Positions 17,502-26,645 are shown, numbered from the stretch's first letter. The stretch: DNA of 64,000 nucleotides from Pelomicrobium methylotrophicum (GCF_008014345.1 NZ_VPFL01000003.1:1-64000); one strand, 5' to 3'. A program made the numbers and translations. Notes: generated by a model not told the origin, from the sequence alone.

Positions 17502-18413
17502 ATGCGTCTGACCCTCGAAGCGCTTCACGTGCTGGACGCCATCGACCGCAAAGGCAGTTTCGCCGCGGCCGCCGAGGAACTCCACCGGGTGCCTTCCGCC
17601 ATCACGTATACCGTGCAGAGACTGGAAAAAGACCTGGGCGTCAAGCTGTTCGACCGGACCGGCCACCGGGCCGTTCTCACGGAAGCGGGAAAGGAACTCC
17701 TACGGGAAGGTCGCCAGATGCTGCGGGCCGCCCACGCCCTGGAGGCCCGGGTGAAGCGGGTCGCCACCGGTTGGGAGGCGGAACTGCGGATCGCCTTCGA
17801 TGACATCCTGCCGGTAGACCCCCTCCTGGAGCTGGTCGGCGAGTTCTACCGCGCCGAGTGCGGCTCCCGCATCCGGCTCCAGGCCGAAGTGCTCGGGGGC
17901 TGCTGGGATGCGCTGCTCTCCGACCGGGCCGACCTCGTCATCGGCGCGCCCGGCGAAGGCCCGCCAGGGGGCGGCTACATCACCCGTCCGCTGGCCCCTG
18001 TCGAGTTCGTCTTTGCCGTCGCGCCCAATCACCCCCTCGCATCGGCGGAAGAGCCCCTTTCGCGCGAGCTGATTCTGCAGCACCGGTCGGTGGCTGCCGC
18101 CGACACCTCCCGCGAGCTGCCCGTGCGCACGACCGGCCTGCTGCCAGGGCAGGAAGTGCTCACCGTCCATAACATGAGCACCAAGGCCCTGGCGCAAGCG
18201 CTCGGCCTCGGCGTAGGGTATCTGCCACGGCATATTGCCGAGCCTTACCTGGCGGCAGGCCGGCTGATCGAGAAGCAGACCCAGGAGGCGAAGGCGCCGG
18301 TGCCCCTGTTCCTCGCCTGGCGCACTTCCCATCGCGGCAAGGCGCTCAGCTGGTTCGTCGAGCGAATCGAGGGTAACCAGCGCTTCCTGGAGCGCTTGAG
18401 GCTGTCCGGCTAA
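17502..18413 (+). CDS. LysR-family transcriptional regulator
   Basis: A 303-residue regulator. The winged helix-turn-helix is at residues 3-60 (LEALHVLDAIDRKGSFAAAA, then VPSAITYTVQRLEKDLGVKLF). The effector domain starts at about 90 and includes the periplasmic-binding-like halves. The ATG at 17502 starts the conserved helix; a longer frame to 17445 does not. It is divergent from the RND operon with a perfect dyad between them, so it probably controls that pump. The inducer is unknown. Its 3' end overlaps the convergent thioredoxin gene by 4 bases. Confidence 0.9.
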   Translation: MRLTLEALHVLDAIDRKGSFAAAAEELHRVPSAITYTVQRLEKDLGVKLFDRTGHRAVLTEAGKELLREGRQMLRAAHALEARVKRVATGWEAELRIAFDDILPVDPLLELVGEFYRAECGSRIRLQAEVLGGCWDALLSDRADLVIGAPGEGPPGGGYITRPLAPVEFVFAVAPNHPLASAEEPLSRELILQHRSVAAADTSRELPVRTTGLLPGQEVLTVHNMSTKALAQALGLGVGYLPRHIAEPYLAAGRLIEKQTQEAKAPVPLFLAWRTSHRGKALSWFVERIEGNQRFLERLRLSG

Positions 18414-18784
18414 GCGTCCCCGGCCTGCGGCCTCCGGGCGAGCTCCTCGCGCACCTTGTCCATGTCGAGGGCCCTGGCTTGCTCAATCACGTTCTCCAAG
18501 GCCGAGGCCGGTAGCGCGCCCGGCTGGGCATACAGGATCACCTGCTCCCGGAACACCATCAGGGTGGGAATCGAACGGACGCCGAAGTGGATTGCCAGCG
18601 CCTGCTCCTCGTCGGTGTTCACCTTGCCGAAGACGATGTCCGGGTGCTTCTCCGCGGTCGCCTCGAACACGGGGGCGAAGCCCCGGCAGGGCCCGCACCA
18701 CGGTGCCCAGAAGTCGATCACCACGAAGTCGTTCCTGGTCACGACGTCCTCGAAGTTGTCCTGGGTCAGCTCCACGACGGCCAT
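18410..18784 (-). CDS. Thioredoxin
   Basis: A 124-residue thioredoxin with the active site WCGPC in FWAPWCGPCRGF (about residues 27-38) and the cis-Pro block SIPTLMVF. It reduces protein disulfides in the cytoplasm, since no signal peptide is present. The C-terminus has about 20 charged residues beyond the normal fold. ATG 18784 has AGGGGGA upstream; the frame extends further to 18982, but that part overlaps an alcohol-dehydrogenase remnant in another frame. Confidence 0.93.
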   Translation of the reverse strand: MAVVELTQDNFEDVVTRNDFVVIDFWAPWCGPCRGFAPVFEATAEKHPDIVFGKVNTDEEQALAIHFGVRSIPTLMVFREQVILYAQPGALPASALENVIEQARALDMDKVREELARRPQAGDA

Positions 18785-18845
18785 CTCGGTCCCCCTGGGA
18801 GTTGAAAACAAAAGTCCTGTTGAGACCATGGGAAAAACCGGGAGT

Positions 18846-18960
18846 TCACGGGATTCCCACCACGATCTTGCCGAAATGCCCGCCGCTTTGCCGGTAGCGG
18901 TACGCCTCGGCGGCCTGCTCGAACGGGAACACCCGGTCCCCGGGCTTGAGGGGGTGATGC
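18846..18960 (-). pseudogene. Zinc-type alcohol dehydrogenase remnant (C-terminal end)
   Basis: The minus strand reads LKPGDRVFPFEQAAEAYRYR and then QSGGHFGKIVVGIP-stop, ending at 18846. This is the very end of an MDR alcohol dehydrogenase/quinone reductase, where the FEQAAEAY helix and GKIV strand close the catalytic domain. No N-terminal part is present, since the NDH-2 gene ends only 36 bp upstream. It is a deletion scar between ndh and trx. Confidence 0.75.
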
Positions 18961-18995
18961 GGGCGTCCAAGGGCTCGAACAACGCTTGTGGAACC

Positions 18996-20309
18996 TCAAT
19001 GCAGCTTCACCCGCGGCTCCGTGCGCCGGATGATGAGCCGCGCAAGCATGTCGAAAAAGGTCTTCACGAACCCGTGCAAGGCGTAAAGGTGCATGGTGTA
19101 GAGCGAGCGGTACATGAGGCGCGCAAACATCCCCTCCACCCAAAGATTACCGCCCACCAACGCACCCATCAGGTTGCCCACGGTGCTGTATTCGCCCAGC
19201 GAAACCAGGGAGCCGAAATCCCGGTAGCGGTACGGCAGGAGCGGTTCGCCCGCCATCCGGCGCTGGAGGTTCTTGGCCAGCAGCGTCGCCTGCTGATGCG
19301 CGGCCTGGGCTCGTGGGGGAACGCAACCTTCGTGCCCCGGCCAGGGGCAACAGGCGCAATCGCCGAGGGCGAAGATGTCCGGATCCCGGGTGGTCTCCAG
19401 CGTCTGCTGCACCACCAGTTGGTTGAGCCGGTTCACTTCGAGCCCGTCCAAGTGGGCAAGGACCTCGGGCGCCTGGATGCCGGCGGCCCATACGGTGAGC
19501 TCGGCGGGGACGAACCTGCCGCCCGCAGTGCGCACGCCCTTCGGCGTCACCTCCGTCACCCGCTCGCCGGTGAGCAGGCGTATGCCGAGCTCGCCGAGCA
19601 GCTTCTCCGCCGACCTGGCCAGCCGCTCGGGCAGTGCTGGCAGGATGCGGGGCGCGGCCTCGATCAGCGTCAAGCGGATGTCCCGCTCCGGGTCGATGCG
19701 CTCGAAGCCGTAGGCCACCAGCTCCCGGGTGCTGTTGTGAAGCTCGGCCGCCAGCTCCACACCGGTGGCGCCCGCGCCCACGATGGCCACGCGAAGCTGC
19801 TCCTCGGACAGGGGATGCGCCTGGAAATTGGCCCGCAGGCAGGCCCGGATCAACCGCCGGCGAAAACGTTCGGCATCTTGGGCATCATCCAGGCTGATGG
19901 CGTATTCCGCGGCCCCCGGTGTGCCGAAATCGTTGGTGCGACTGCCCACGGCAATCACCAGCAGGTCATAGCCGAGCGTGCGGGCGGGGATCAGCACGGT
20001 GCCGTCGGTGTCAACCACGGGACCCAGCTTCACCTGCTTCGCCTTCCGGTCGAGGCCGACGAGCTCGCCCCGCTGGAAACGAAAGTGGTGCCAGCGGGCC
20101 TGGGCCAGGTAGTCGAGGCCATGATCGTCCAGGTCCATGGTCCCCGCCGCTATCTCGTGCAGTAGGGGTTTCCAAAGGTGAGTCGGGGACTTGTCCACCA
20201 GCACGACTTCAGCCCGCTTGCGGCGCCCAAGGCGGTCTCCCAGGCGGGTGGCCAGCTCCAGCCCGCCGGCGCCGCCGCCCACGATCACGATGCGAGGCCG
20301 GCCCGTCAT
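18996..20309 (-). CDS. Type II NADH dehydrogenase (NDH-2)
   Basis: A non-proton-pumping NADH:quinone oxidoreductase of 437 residues. The FAD Rossmann motif GGGAGGLELATRLG lies at the start, and the NAD motif is VAIVGAGATGVELAAELHN near residue 160. The second FAD block is DIFALGDCA. The C-terminus has amphipathic and aromatic helices (MLARLIIRR) that hold it to the inner face of the membrane. ATG 20309 overlaps the pabB stop codon (ATGA), so translation is coupled. A much longer open frame upstream is an out-of-frame shadow of pabB. Confidence 0.9.
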   Translation of the reverse strand: MTGRPRIVIVGGGAGGLELATRLGDRLGRRKRAEVVLVDKSPTHLWKPLLHEIAAGTMDLDDHGLDYLAQARWHHFRFQRGELVGLDRKAKQVKLGPVVDTDGTVLIPARTLGYDLLVIAVGSRTNDFGTPGAAEYAISLDDAQDAERFRRRLIRACLRANFQAHPLSEEQLRVAIVGAGATGVELAAELHNSTRELVAYGFERIDPERDIRLTLIEAAPRILPALPERLARSAEKLLGELGIRLLTGERVTEVTPKGVRTAGGRFVPAELTVWAAGIQAPEVLAHLDGLEVNRLNQLVVQQTLETTRDPDIFALGDCACCPWPGHEGCVPPRAQAAHQQATLLAKNLQRRMAGEPLLPYRYRDFGSLVSLGEYSTVGNLMGALVGGNLWVEGMFARLMYRSLYTMHLYALHGFVKTFFDMLARLIIRRTEPRVKLH

Positions 20310-21709
20310 GCCGGCGGTTCCCGCTCTAGCGCTGTAAAGAAGGCGGCCGCCTTGTCCAGCGTCTCCTGGTACTCCGAGCGCCAATCGGAATCGGACACGA
20401 TGCCACCGCCCGCCCAGAAGCGGGCCTCGCCGCCGGAGACCACCAGCGTGCGGATGGCGATGTTGGTGTCCATGGCGCCGTCGAAGCCGATGTAGCCGAT
20501 GGAACCGCAGTAGAGGCCGCGCCGGTGGGGCTCCAGCTCTTCGATGATCTCCATGGCCCGCAGCTTGGGCGCGCCGGTGATGGAGCCGCCGGGAAAGCAG
20601 CCGCGCAGCAGATCGAGGGCATCCTTGCCCGGCGCCAGCGTCCCCGTGACCGTGCTCACGAGATGATGCACCGTGGCGAAGCTTTCCACCTCGCACAGCT
20701 TCGGCACTCGCACCGAGCCGACGGCGCAGCTCTTGCCGAGGTCGTTGCGCAGGAGGTCCACGATCATCACGTTTTCGGCCCGATCCTTGGGGCTCGCCCG
20801 CAGCGCCTCCCGCAGGGCTGCGTCCTCGCCAGGCTCGGGGGAACGGGGCCGGGTCCCCTTGATGGGTTTCGTCCGCACCCGTCCACCCCTCACTTCCAAG
20901 AACTGCTCGGGCGAACAGGACAGCACCTGGCCCCAAGGGGTATTGAGATAGGCTGAAAAGGGCGCCGGATTGAGGGTCCGAAGTTTCCGGTACAGCAGCC
21001 ATGGATCCCCGCTCACGGCGACACTGAAGCGCTGCGCCAGGTTCACCTGGTAGCAGTCCCCCGCGCGGATGTAGTCGAGAATGCGGTGGATGGCTTCGGC
21101 GTAGCGGCGGTGGGTGAAATTGGACGCAACGGGGCCAAGCGCGCGAAACGGCTCCCGGGCCCGGGCCGGCTGCGGATGGAAACAATGCGCGAGCAACGCG
21201 TCCCATCGCGCCTGCGTGCGCTCGTCGCGCCCCGCGGAGGCAAGCCACGCCCGCCGGTCGCGGTGATCCACCACGATCGCCCAGTCGTACAAGCCCACCG
21301 CCATTTCGGGGAACCCCTCCCCATCCCAGGCGATGGTGGGCAGCTTCTCGATGCGCCTTCCCAGGTCATAAGCGAAATAGCCCACCGCACCGCCGGCAAA
21401 CAGCGCCGGAGGGGCCGAGGCCGACGACCCATCGAGGGCGCCGCCCTGCGGCGCCAGGAGACGGCGCACCAGCGCGAACGGATCGTCCCGGGAGACTTCT
21501 CGGCGGCCGTCGCGGACGATCTCGGTCTCTTCCCCCCGCGTGACCAGCACCGCGACGGGGTCGGCCACGACGATGTCATGACGACCAGCGCCGGCGCTGT
21601 CCAGGAACACGGACCACGGCCGGTCTGCGAACGGCTCAAACAGCACCGCCGTATCCGCGCGGTAGGGGATTTCGGCCAGGACGGGCGTTTTCTGGAGCGA
21701 CAGCAGCAT
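20306..21709 (-). CDS. pabB: Aminodeoxychorismate synthase component I
   Basis: Converts chorismate and ammonia to 4-amino-4-deoxychorismate for folate. The 467-residue protein is close to E. coli PabB (453). The chorismate-binding domain has the PabB-specific Lys in KPIKGTRPR, where anthranilate synthases carry Ala. FPGGSITGAPKLRAMEIIEE and YCGSIGYIG follow. No PabC (lyase) domain is fused. ATG 21709 begins the conserved start MLLSLQKTPVLAEIPY. It is followed with overlap by ndh, an unusual pairing. Confidence 0.92.
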   Translation of the reverse strand: MLLSLQKTPVLAEIPYRADTAVLFEPFADRPWSVFLDSAGAGRHDIVVADPVAVLVTRGEETEIVRDGRREVSRDDPFALVRRLLAPQGGALDGSSASAPPALFAGGAVGYFAYDLGRRIEKLPTIAWDGEGFPEMAVGLYDWAIVVDHRDRRAWLASAGRDERTQARWDALLAHCFHPQPARAREPFRALGPVASNFTHRRYAEAIHRILDYIRAGDCYQVNLAQRFSVAVSGDPWLLYRKLRTLNPAPFSAYLNTPWGQVLSCSPEQFLEVRGGRVRTKPIKGTRPRSPEPGEDAALREALRASPKDRAENVMIVDLLRNDLGKSCAVGSVRVPKLCEVESFATVHHLVSTVTGTLAPGKDALDLLRGCFPGGSITGAPKLRAMEIIEELEPHRRGLYCGSIGYIGFDGAMDTNIAIRTLVVSGGEARFWAGGGIVSDSDWRSEYQETLDKAAAFFTALEREPPA

Positions 21710-21939
21710 CGGAAGCCTGCGGCAAAGAGGCCCATCATCATACCACCCGCCGGTGCGCTCATGTCCGGCGACGCCGGCCGCGTCAGGGCGGAAAGTGGCG
21801 CTCAGGCATTCAGCAATGTAACATTCCGGGGCACCACCGCAGGCGGAGCATGACCGAGGCGAGCTGGCAGGCGCCGCATCGGGTCCGATGCCCGCCATCC
21901 GCACAAAAAAAGCCAACCGTATTTCCTAGGAGGCAAACC

Positions 21940-22398
21940 ATGAGGCGCCTGATGGCGGCGTTACTTTGCATCGGATTTGTCTCGGCGCCCGCCGCAGCCG
22001 ACGAGGTCAAGGCCGGCACGATCACCATCGCCGACGCCTGGGCCCGGGCCACGCCGCCCGCCGCCCAAGTGGGCGGGGCCTATCTCATCCTCAAGAACGC
22101 GGGCAGCCCCGACAAGCTGGTATCGGCCTCGACACCCGTGGCCGAGCGGACCGAGTTCCACCGCATGTCCCTGGAGGACGGCGTGATGAAAATGCGACAC
22201 CTCCCGGCCATCGAAGTGCCGGCCCACGGAACGATCGAGCTCAAACCCGGCGGGACGCACCTCATGCTGGTGGGGCTCAAGCAGCCCCTCAAAGAGGGCG
22301 AGCGCTTCCCACTCACGCTCAGGTTCGAGCGCTCGGGAACCGTCGAGCTCCAAGTGGCCGTGCGCAAAATGGGGGCTTCCGGCCACGGGAGCCATTGA
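21940..22398 (+). CDS. Periplasmic copper chaperone, PCu(A)C family
   Basis: A 152-residue exported protein. It has a signal peptide (MRRLMAALLCIGFVSAPAAA, cut after AAA), then a DUF461 domain with Cu(I) ligands: His and Met in EFHRM, Met in VMKMRHL, and His/Met in GGTHLML. PCu(A)C proteins deliver Cu(I) to the CuA or CuB site of cytochrome oxidase. A strong AGGAGG lies 7 bases before the ATG. A His-containing tail (GHGSH) may also bind copper. It stands alone; no Sco gene is adjacent. Confidence 0.92.
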   Translation: MRRLMAALLCIGFVSAPAAADEVKAGTITIADAWARATPPAAQVGGAYLILKNAGSPDKLVSASTPVAERTEFHRMSLEDGVMKMRHLPAIEVPAHGTIELKPGGTHLMLVGLKQPLKEGERFPLTLRFERSGTVELQVAVRKMGASGHGSH

Positions 22399-22489
22399 CA
22401 TCGACCCCCAGGGGGGAGAGGCCGTGGGTCAACGGGATAGCCTCACCCGCCAGCGGCGAGGGATCAGGTAAAGGCTTCCTTTGGCCCGT

Positions 22490-23194
22490 TCAGAACGGGC
22501 TTACCACAGCCAACCTCTGCCCACCGGCAACGGATACCACCTGGAGCATTGTCTCGCGGCTGCCGACTTGCCTGCCGTCGATGTAGAGCACCGTGCGCAC
22601 CGGGTACTCACCCTGGGGCACCCCCTGGGGCAACTTGATGGTGAACATGCTGCGCCAGGCGCCCGCGCCCTTGCCTTCGTTGACCGCCTTGCGGGCCTTG
22701 GTTTCCTTGCCATCCGGGCGCACAAGCACGATCTCCTCCTCGAGCCGTGCCGGTGCCGATTCGCGGCTGCCCTGGACCACTTCGATGTCCGAGACGAGCG
22801 TGACCTGTTTGCCGGGGGATACCTTGTTCGACGGCTCGATGCGGCTGTCGTACCGCACCAGCTTGGTGGTTTCGGGCAGCCGGCCAGCGTTTTTCGCTTG
22901 GTAGTCTTCCTGGACCTGGCGGGCACTCTTCGTTTGTTGGGCGTAATGGTTGAACGCAATGCAAGCGAGGACGCCCACCGTGGCACCTGCAGCCGCGCCG
23001 GCCAGGCGATCGCGGCTGCCCGCCAGCGCCCCTCCCAAGACCGCCCCGATTCCCGCGGCCAGCCACTCGTTGCATTCGACCGACGAACTCGCTGCCTCCG
23101 CGCTCATCGAGCCGCCCGTCGTGGCGCAGCCGGATACCCCCAGCGATAGGGCCAGGGCCACGGTCGTTGTGGACAAGCTCTTCCACCGTGTCAT
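22490..23194 (-). CDS. Glycine-zipper lipoprotein of unknown function
   Basis: A 234-residue predicted lipoprotein. The lipobox is LGVSGC near residue 23. A glycine-zipper hydrophobic stretch (AAGIGAVLGGALAGSRDR, then LAGAAAGATVGVLACIAF) follows, as in Lpp-associated or inner-membrane-stress proteins. The C-terminal two thirds is a beta-rich domain (VSPGKQVTLVSDIEVV). I chose ATG 23194 because AAGGAG sits 9 bases upstream; the nearer ATG overlaps that site. It is the last gene of a four-gene minus-strand cluster. Confidence 0.75.
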   Translation of the reverse strand: MTRWKSLSTTTVALALSLGVSGCATTGGSMSAEAASSSVECNEWLAAGIGAVLGGALAGSRDRLAGAAAGATVGVLACIAFNHYAQQTKSARQVQEDYQAKNAGRLPETTKLVRYDSRIEPSNKVSPGKQVTLVSDIEVVQGSRESAPARLEEEIVLVRPDGKETKARKAVNEGKGAGAWRSMFTIKLPQGVPQGEYPVRTVLYIDGRQVGSRETMLQVVSVAGGQRLAVVSPF

Positions 23195-23215
23195 GTTGTG
23201 CATCTCCTTGAACGG

Positions 23216-24409
23216 TTACTGAATCGCAATGGCGTCAAGGGCCTTCTGCTGCTCCGCCTGCGCCTTCTCCTTGAGCGCCAGGGCGGTGGCGTTGCTGGGG
23301 TCCACCCTCAGCACCGCAGAGGCCGCAGCGATGGCACAGTCGTACTTTTTCCGGCCAAGGCAGCGGCGACCCTCCTCAAGGGTCTCGTCCACGAAGGCCT
23401 TGCTCGACCCCGGCGTGCCCGGCGGGGCCACCTTCTTCTCCCCTGTAGGCCGAGCGGCTTGGGGCGTCGGTTTCTGCTGCGCCTTGGCAGGGGGCGTGGG
23501 GTCTTCGGGACCGATCATGGCGGGTGGGCGGGGCATCGCGGCAGCAGGCGGCGGAGGAACCAAGGCGCGGCTTTCCGGGGTCTGATGGGCAGCCCGCGAG
23601 CCCGCTCCAACGCGGTCCGTGTCCTTTCCGGGCAGCATCACTTTCGCGGCGTCTTCTTTTCCCGGTCCGGGCAGGGCGGAAGAAGCTTTATAAAGCCAGT
23701 ACCCGCCGATGACGGCAGCGATCCCGAAGACAGCCGCACCTCCGGCAAAGGCCAAGGCTTTCCGCTGCGGGAATTTTCCGATGCCTTTTCCAGCGCCTGT
23801 CTCCGCGGCAGCCGGCTCAGGGAACTGCTGCTCGCTGCACCGCTGCTGCTCGCCATCCGAGCCTGGGAGGGACTTCGCCCCGCGTCCTTTCGCCCCAGGT
23901 TGCGGCGAAAGGGCGACTCCCAGAACGAGGGCGAGCAGGTGCATGGCGGTGGGCACCAAAGGGATGTAGACGAGGGGCGGAACGAAGTCGAAAAGGGCCG
24001 CCAACACGGGGAAAATCACCAGCCAGCGGCGCCCGAGCGCCGAGCCCCGCAGCCAGGCAAGCGCCACCAGCGCGAGCAGGGCGGCCAGATGCAGCCAGAA
24101 GGGGAGCGTCGGACCGAACCCTGCCAGCCTCTCCCCGGCCCTCATGAGAAGGGAATTCGAGCCGAAGTAAGGCAGTACGTAAGTGGCCACCATGAAGGGA
24201 ACATAGGCCAGCACGTAGAAGACGGGGCTGGCGAGGAACGAGAAGACCTGCGGCCCGCGGGTGGTCAGGCTGCTTTCGACGCTTCGTCCTTGGGCAGTCC
24301 TGTCACCGCTCACGAACAGGAAGCTCGCCTCTTTCACCAAACGGCTCCCGCAGGCCACGCAGAAGCTGCGGCCTTCCTTGTTTTCCACACCGCACTCAGG
24401 ACAACGCAT
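23216..24409 (-). CDS. Zinc-ribbon membrane protein with Pro-rich linker and TPR-like end
   Basis: A 397-residue protein beginning with a zinc ribbon (CPECGVENKEGRSFCVACGS, residues 3-22). Three or four membrane segments follow at about 55-165, then a single helix at about 228-245 (AVFGIAAVIGGYWLY), a long Pro/Ala linker, and a C-terminal helical repeat (CLGRKKYDCAIAAASAVLRV) resembling a TPR pair. No enzyme motif is visible. Its start overlaps the end of the upstream zinc-ribbon gene by 14 bp, so the two are coupled and probably work together. Confidence 0.75.
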   Translation of the reverse strand: MRCPECGVENKEGRSFCVACGSRLVKEASFLFVSGDRTAQGRSVESSLTTRGPQVFSFLASPVFYVLAYVPFMVATYVLPYFGSNSLLMRAGERLAGFGPTLPFWLHLAALLALVALAWLRGSALGRRWLVIFPVLAALFDFVPPLVYIPLVPTAMHLLALVLGVALSPQPGAKGRGAKSLPGSDGEQQRCSEQQFPEPAAAETGAGKGIGKFPQRKALAFAGGAAVFGIAAVIGGYWLYKASSALPGPGKEDAAKVMLPGKDTDRVGAGSRAAHQTPESRALVPPPPAAAMPRPPAMIGPEDPTPPAKAQQKPTPQAARPTGEKKVAPPGTPGSSKAFVDETLEEGRRCLGRKKYDCAIAAASAVLRVDPSNATALALKEKAQAEQQKALDAIAIQ

Positions 24410-25529
24410 CGCCCGCACCCCCTTCGAGCTTGTGGCCGCAATGGCCGCAAAAGTTGTCTCCTGGCTCGACAGGCCTCGCACACGATGGGCAACTGGCCCG
24501 GACCGTCCTGTCCGCTGCCTGCCGCTCACCCCGCTTAAACGCTACTTTCTCGCGGGCCTGCCTGGGTCTTCGAGCGAGGCTGAGAGCTTTCTCCTGACAG
24601 CACTCCAGCGCTCGCTCGAGCGCAGCCTGCTCGTCCTTGGCGTTCAGGTCCTCGGTGACCTCGGCGAAAATCACGCAGCCACCCGCCGTGACAATGGCAA
24701 GGGGCAGGGTCGTGGCCGCTGCCAAGAGCAGAGCGGCGCTGAGGGTTTCCACCCCCAGGCAGGACTCGCAGCCGAATAGACCGAAGAGCAAAAAGCTCCC
24801 CAGCCCCACGAGGCCGGCCCTGGCTCCGAGAATTTCGGCCGACAGGCTGTCCACCACTGCAGCTCCGAAGGAAAACGCCCCACCGACGATCGCGGCGGAA
24901 GCGATCGCGACAAAGGCAAGCAGCCCCAGCTGGACGAGCACCCGTGGCGTCCGCCGGCGGAGGATGGCCCAGAGCATGGCGAAGGCTTGTACCGCCGTGC
25001 ATCCCTCCCAGATCGCGGGAAGAACGAGAAAGAGCGCGGCTGCCAGTGCAGAGAAAGCGCTCCCCACCAGGACCGCCAATACAGGAAAGAAAAAGGCATA
25101 AAGCAGTGAGCCGATTCCCGGGAGCTTGCCCAAGACAAGCACGAGGGCCACGACGAGCAGCAAGGCGGCCCCCACCAGGAAGAAAACAACGAGGGTGCCC
25201 AGTAGCCGACCGGCGGTGGCCAAACTCAGCGCCAACGTCTCGGGGAGGCGCCGCGGTGTTCGGTGGCGGGCGGCGTCGTTCAGCACAAATCCGGCCGCCG
25301 AATAGCCGACAACGCTGACGACAAGAACAAGCAGAGAGGCGGCGAGTCCGAACGGCCAAGCCCGCCGCCCGAGCCAGGATGCCAGCAGGGCGAGAACGAG
25401 CGCCAGACCCAAGCTACCCAACAGGAGCAGCAGGGCCTGCGGATTAAAGGCCGTCCTCAGGGCAGCAAGAACGAAAACCGGTTTTAGGTCGTTCGAGATG
25501 GGCGCACCCACGGGCCCCTCGAGTCGCAT
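24396..25529 (-). CDS. Multi-pass membrane protein with C-terminal zinc ribbon
   Basis: A 377-residue protein with about seven hydrophobic segments between residues 20 and 290, then a charged stretch and a C-terminal zinc ribbon (CPSCARPVEPGDNFCGHCGH). It mirrors the next gene, whose ribbon is N-terminal. No transporter signature is recognisable. It lies 21 bp after the lipoprotein gene at 25551 and overlaps the following gene, forming an operon. The function is unknown; envelope sensing or assembly is a guess from context. Confidence 0.75.
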   Translation of the reverse strand: MRLEGPVGAPISNDLKPVFVLAALRTAFNPQALLLLLGSLGLALVLALLASWLGRRAWPFGLAASLLVLVVSVVGYSAAGFVLNDAARHRTPRRLPETLALSLATAGRLLGTLVVFFLVGAALLLVVALVLVLGKLPGIGSLLYAFFFPVLAVLVGSAFSALAAALFLVLPAIWEGCTAVQAFAMLWAILRRRTPRVLVQLGLLAFVAIASAAIVGGAFSFGAAVVDSLSAEILGARAGLVGLGSFLLFGLFGCESCLGVETLSAALLLAAATTLPLAIVTAGGCVIFAEVTEDLNAKDEQAALERALECCQEKALSLARRPRQAREKVAFKRGERQAADRTVRASCPSCARPVEPGDNFCGHCGHKLEGGAGDALS

Positions 25530-25550
25530 TCCTTCGATGCGGCATCTGTT

Positions 25551-26342
25551 TCAGCGCGCAGGTTCCAAGGGCGAAATCTGCACCCCGGCGTCAGGTTCGA
25601 CGAGCGGCGCAGTGTGCGCTGGAGGGCCAACCATCGCGCCACCCCCGTCCTCGCGCTGGGGCGCTTCGCTTCGCGACGCATGCTCGGAAGGGAGCAGGGC
25701 GCGCGAAGCAGCCGCTTCCCGCTCCTCGGCCTCCAGCTTCGCCCGGACCTCCCGTTCGATGCGCAGCCTGCGCTCTATCTCCTCTTTGAGTCTGCGGTCC
25801 TCGTCTTCCCGGCTGATGCGGTGCTCCTCCTCGACCCGTGGGATCTCCTTCTCCACTGCCCTGAAGATGCGTTCGTAGAAATCCCGGTCCGTGATGGTTT
25901 CGCCCCGGTCCTTGCTCAGCGACTGGGTCGAGCCGGTCGGGATGGGCACAGCCCCCAGGAAGAGAGGAAGCTTCACCTCGGTGGTATGCCGCACCTTCTT
26001 GATCTTGAACTGCACTTCCTGCCCCGCAATCCAAGCGGCGGCATTTGCACTGCTTCCCGAGACGACCGTCGAAAGAGTGATCAGCGTGTTGGTGTCATCG
26101 TCCTGGAACTGCTTGGAAGCGACAAAGGCCCGCCCTTGCGCCTCTTCACGCTCGAGCATATAGCCCTGACGCAAAACGACGCGCCGCACGGCGGCATAGA
26201 CAGTGTCAGGAGCGGTGAAGAATCTGCGCTCGAAGGGCCCAGCGGTCTCGAAGGTTTCCTGCTTGTAAGCATAGCGTGGACCGCCGCAGGCAGTAAGGGC
26301 AACCGCAGCAAGCAGGACAGCGCAGCTTGCCTTCCGACGCAT
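25551..26342 (-). CDS. Lipoprotein, DUF2242-like
   Basis: A 263-residue predicted lipoprotein with lipobox LTAC at residues 16-19. The folded part (ETAGPFERRFFTAPDTVYAA, then LITLSTVVSGSSANAAAW and DRDFYERIFRAVEKEI) matches the pattern of the DUF2242 family of betaproteobacterial lipoproteins. A charged coiled coil follows (residues about 155-205, rich in Glu and Arg), then a low-complexity tail. First gene of the cluster 26342-22490. Function unknown. Confidence 0.7.
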   Translation of the reverse strand: MRRKASCAVLLAAVALTACGGPRYAYKQETFETAGPFERRFFTAPDTVYAAVRRVVLRQGYMLEREEAQGRAFVASKQFQDDDTNTLITLSTVVSGSSANAAAWIAGQEVQFKIKKVRHTTEVKLPLFLGAVPIPTGSTQSLSKDRGETITDRDFYERIFRAVEKEIPRVEEEHRISREDEDRRLKEEIERRLRIEREVRAKLEAEEREAAASRALLPSEHASRSEAPQREDGGGAMVGPPAHTAPLVEPDAGVQISPLEPAR

Positions 26343-26471
26343 GGCTTAGACCCCCTGGGTGCCTGTGTTGCAGAGGTGCGCTAGTCAGTCAAAGCGCGCG
26401 GAATTGCCCGCCGTGCGGCCTGGCGAAGAGGAGGCGTAGCGCATGCAATACCCCCAGGCTTGAGGACAAGC

Positions 26472-26639
26472 TCAGAGTAGGCAGCCTTTGTCCGCTGCGA
26501 GTTTTTCGACGCGCTGCTGGCGCTCCTTCGCCGCCTTGATCGCATCCTCCGTGTTGAGGTAGGTGCCGATCAGGCCGGGCCAGAAGAAAAGCGCCGCAGC
26601 GACGTTGGTGCCAGTCACGCCGCGCTCATCACGGGCCTT
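26472..26639 (-). pseudogene. Truncated small hydrophobic protein (C-terminal part)
   Basis: The minus strand gives KARDERGVTGTNVAAALFF, WPGLIGTYLNTEDAIKAAKE and a tail ending GCLL-stop. The pattern (membrane segment with WPGLIGTY, then a charged helix) is that of a small conserved envelope protein, but no start codon with a ribosome site exists: the frame is closed by the stop of the outer-membrane barrel gene a few bases upstream. An in-frame GTG could give a 48-residue protein. It is most likely a 5'-truncated remnant. Confidence 0.55.
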
Positions 26640-26645
26640 CTTTTT

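Noticed and set aside
20310-21248. A 300-residue N-terminal extension of NDH-2
   Set aside because: It overlaps pabB in another frame; the true start at 20309 has the FAD-binding motif immediately after it and overlaps the pabB stop codon.
22484-22500. GCCCGTT/AACGGGC hairpin at the end of the copper chaperone and lipoprotein genes as a terminator
   Set aside because: The stem is only 7 bp and no U-run follows on either strand.
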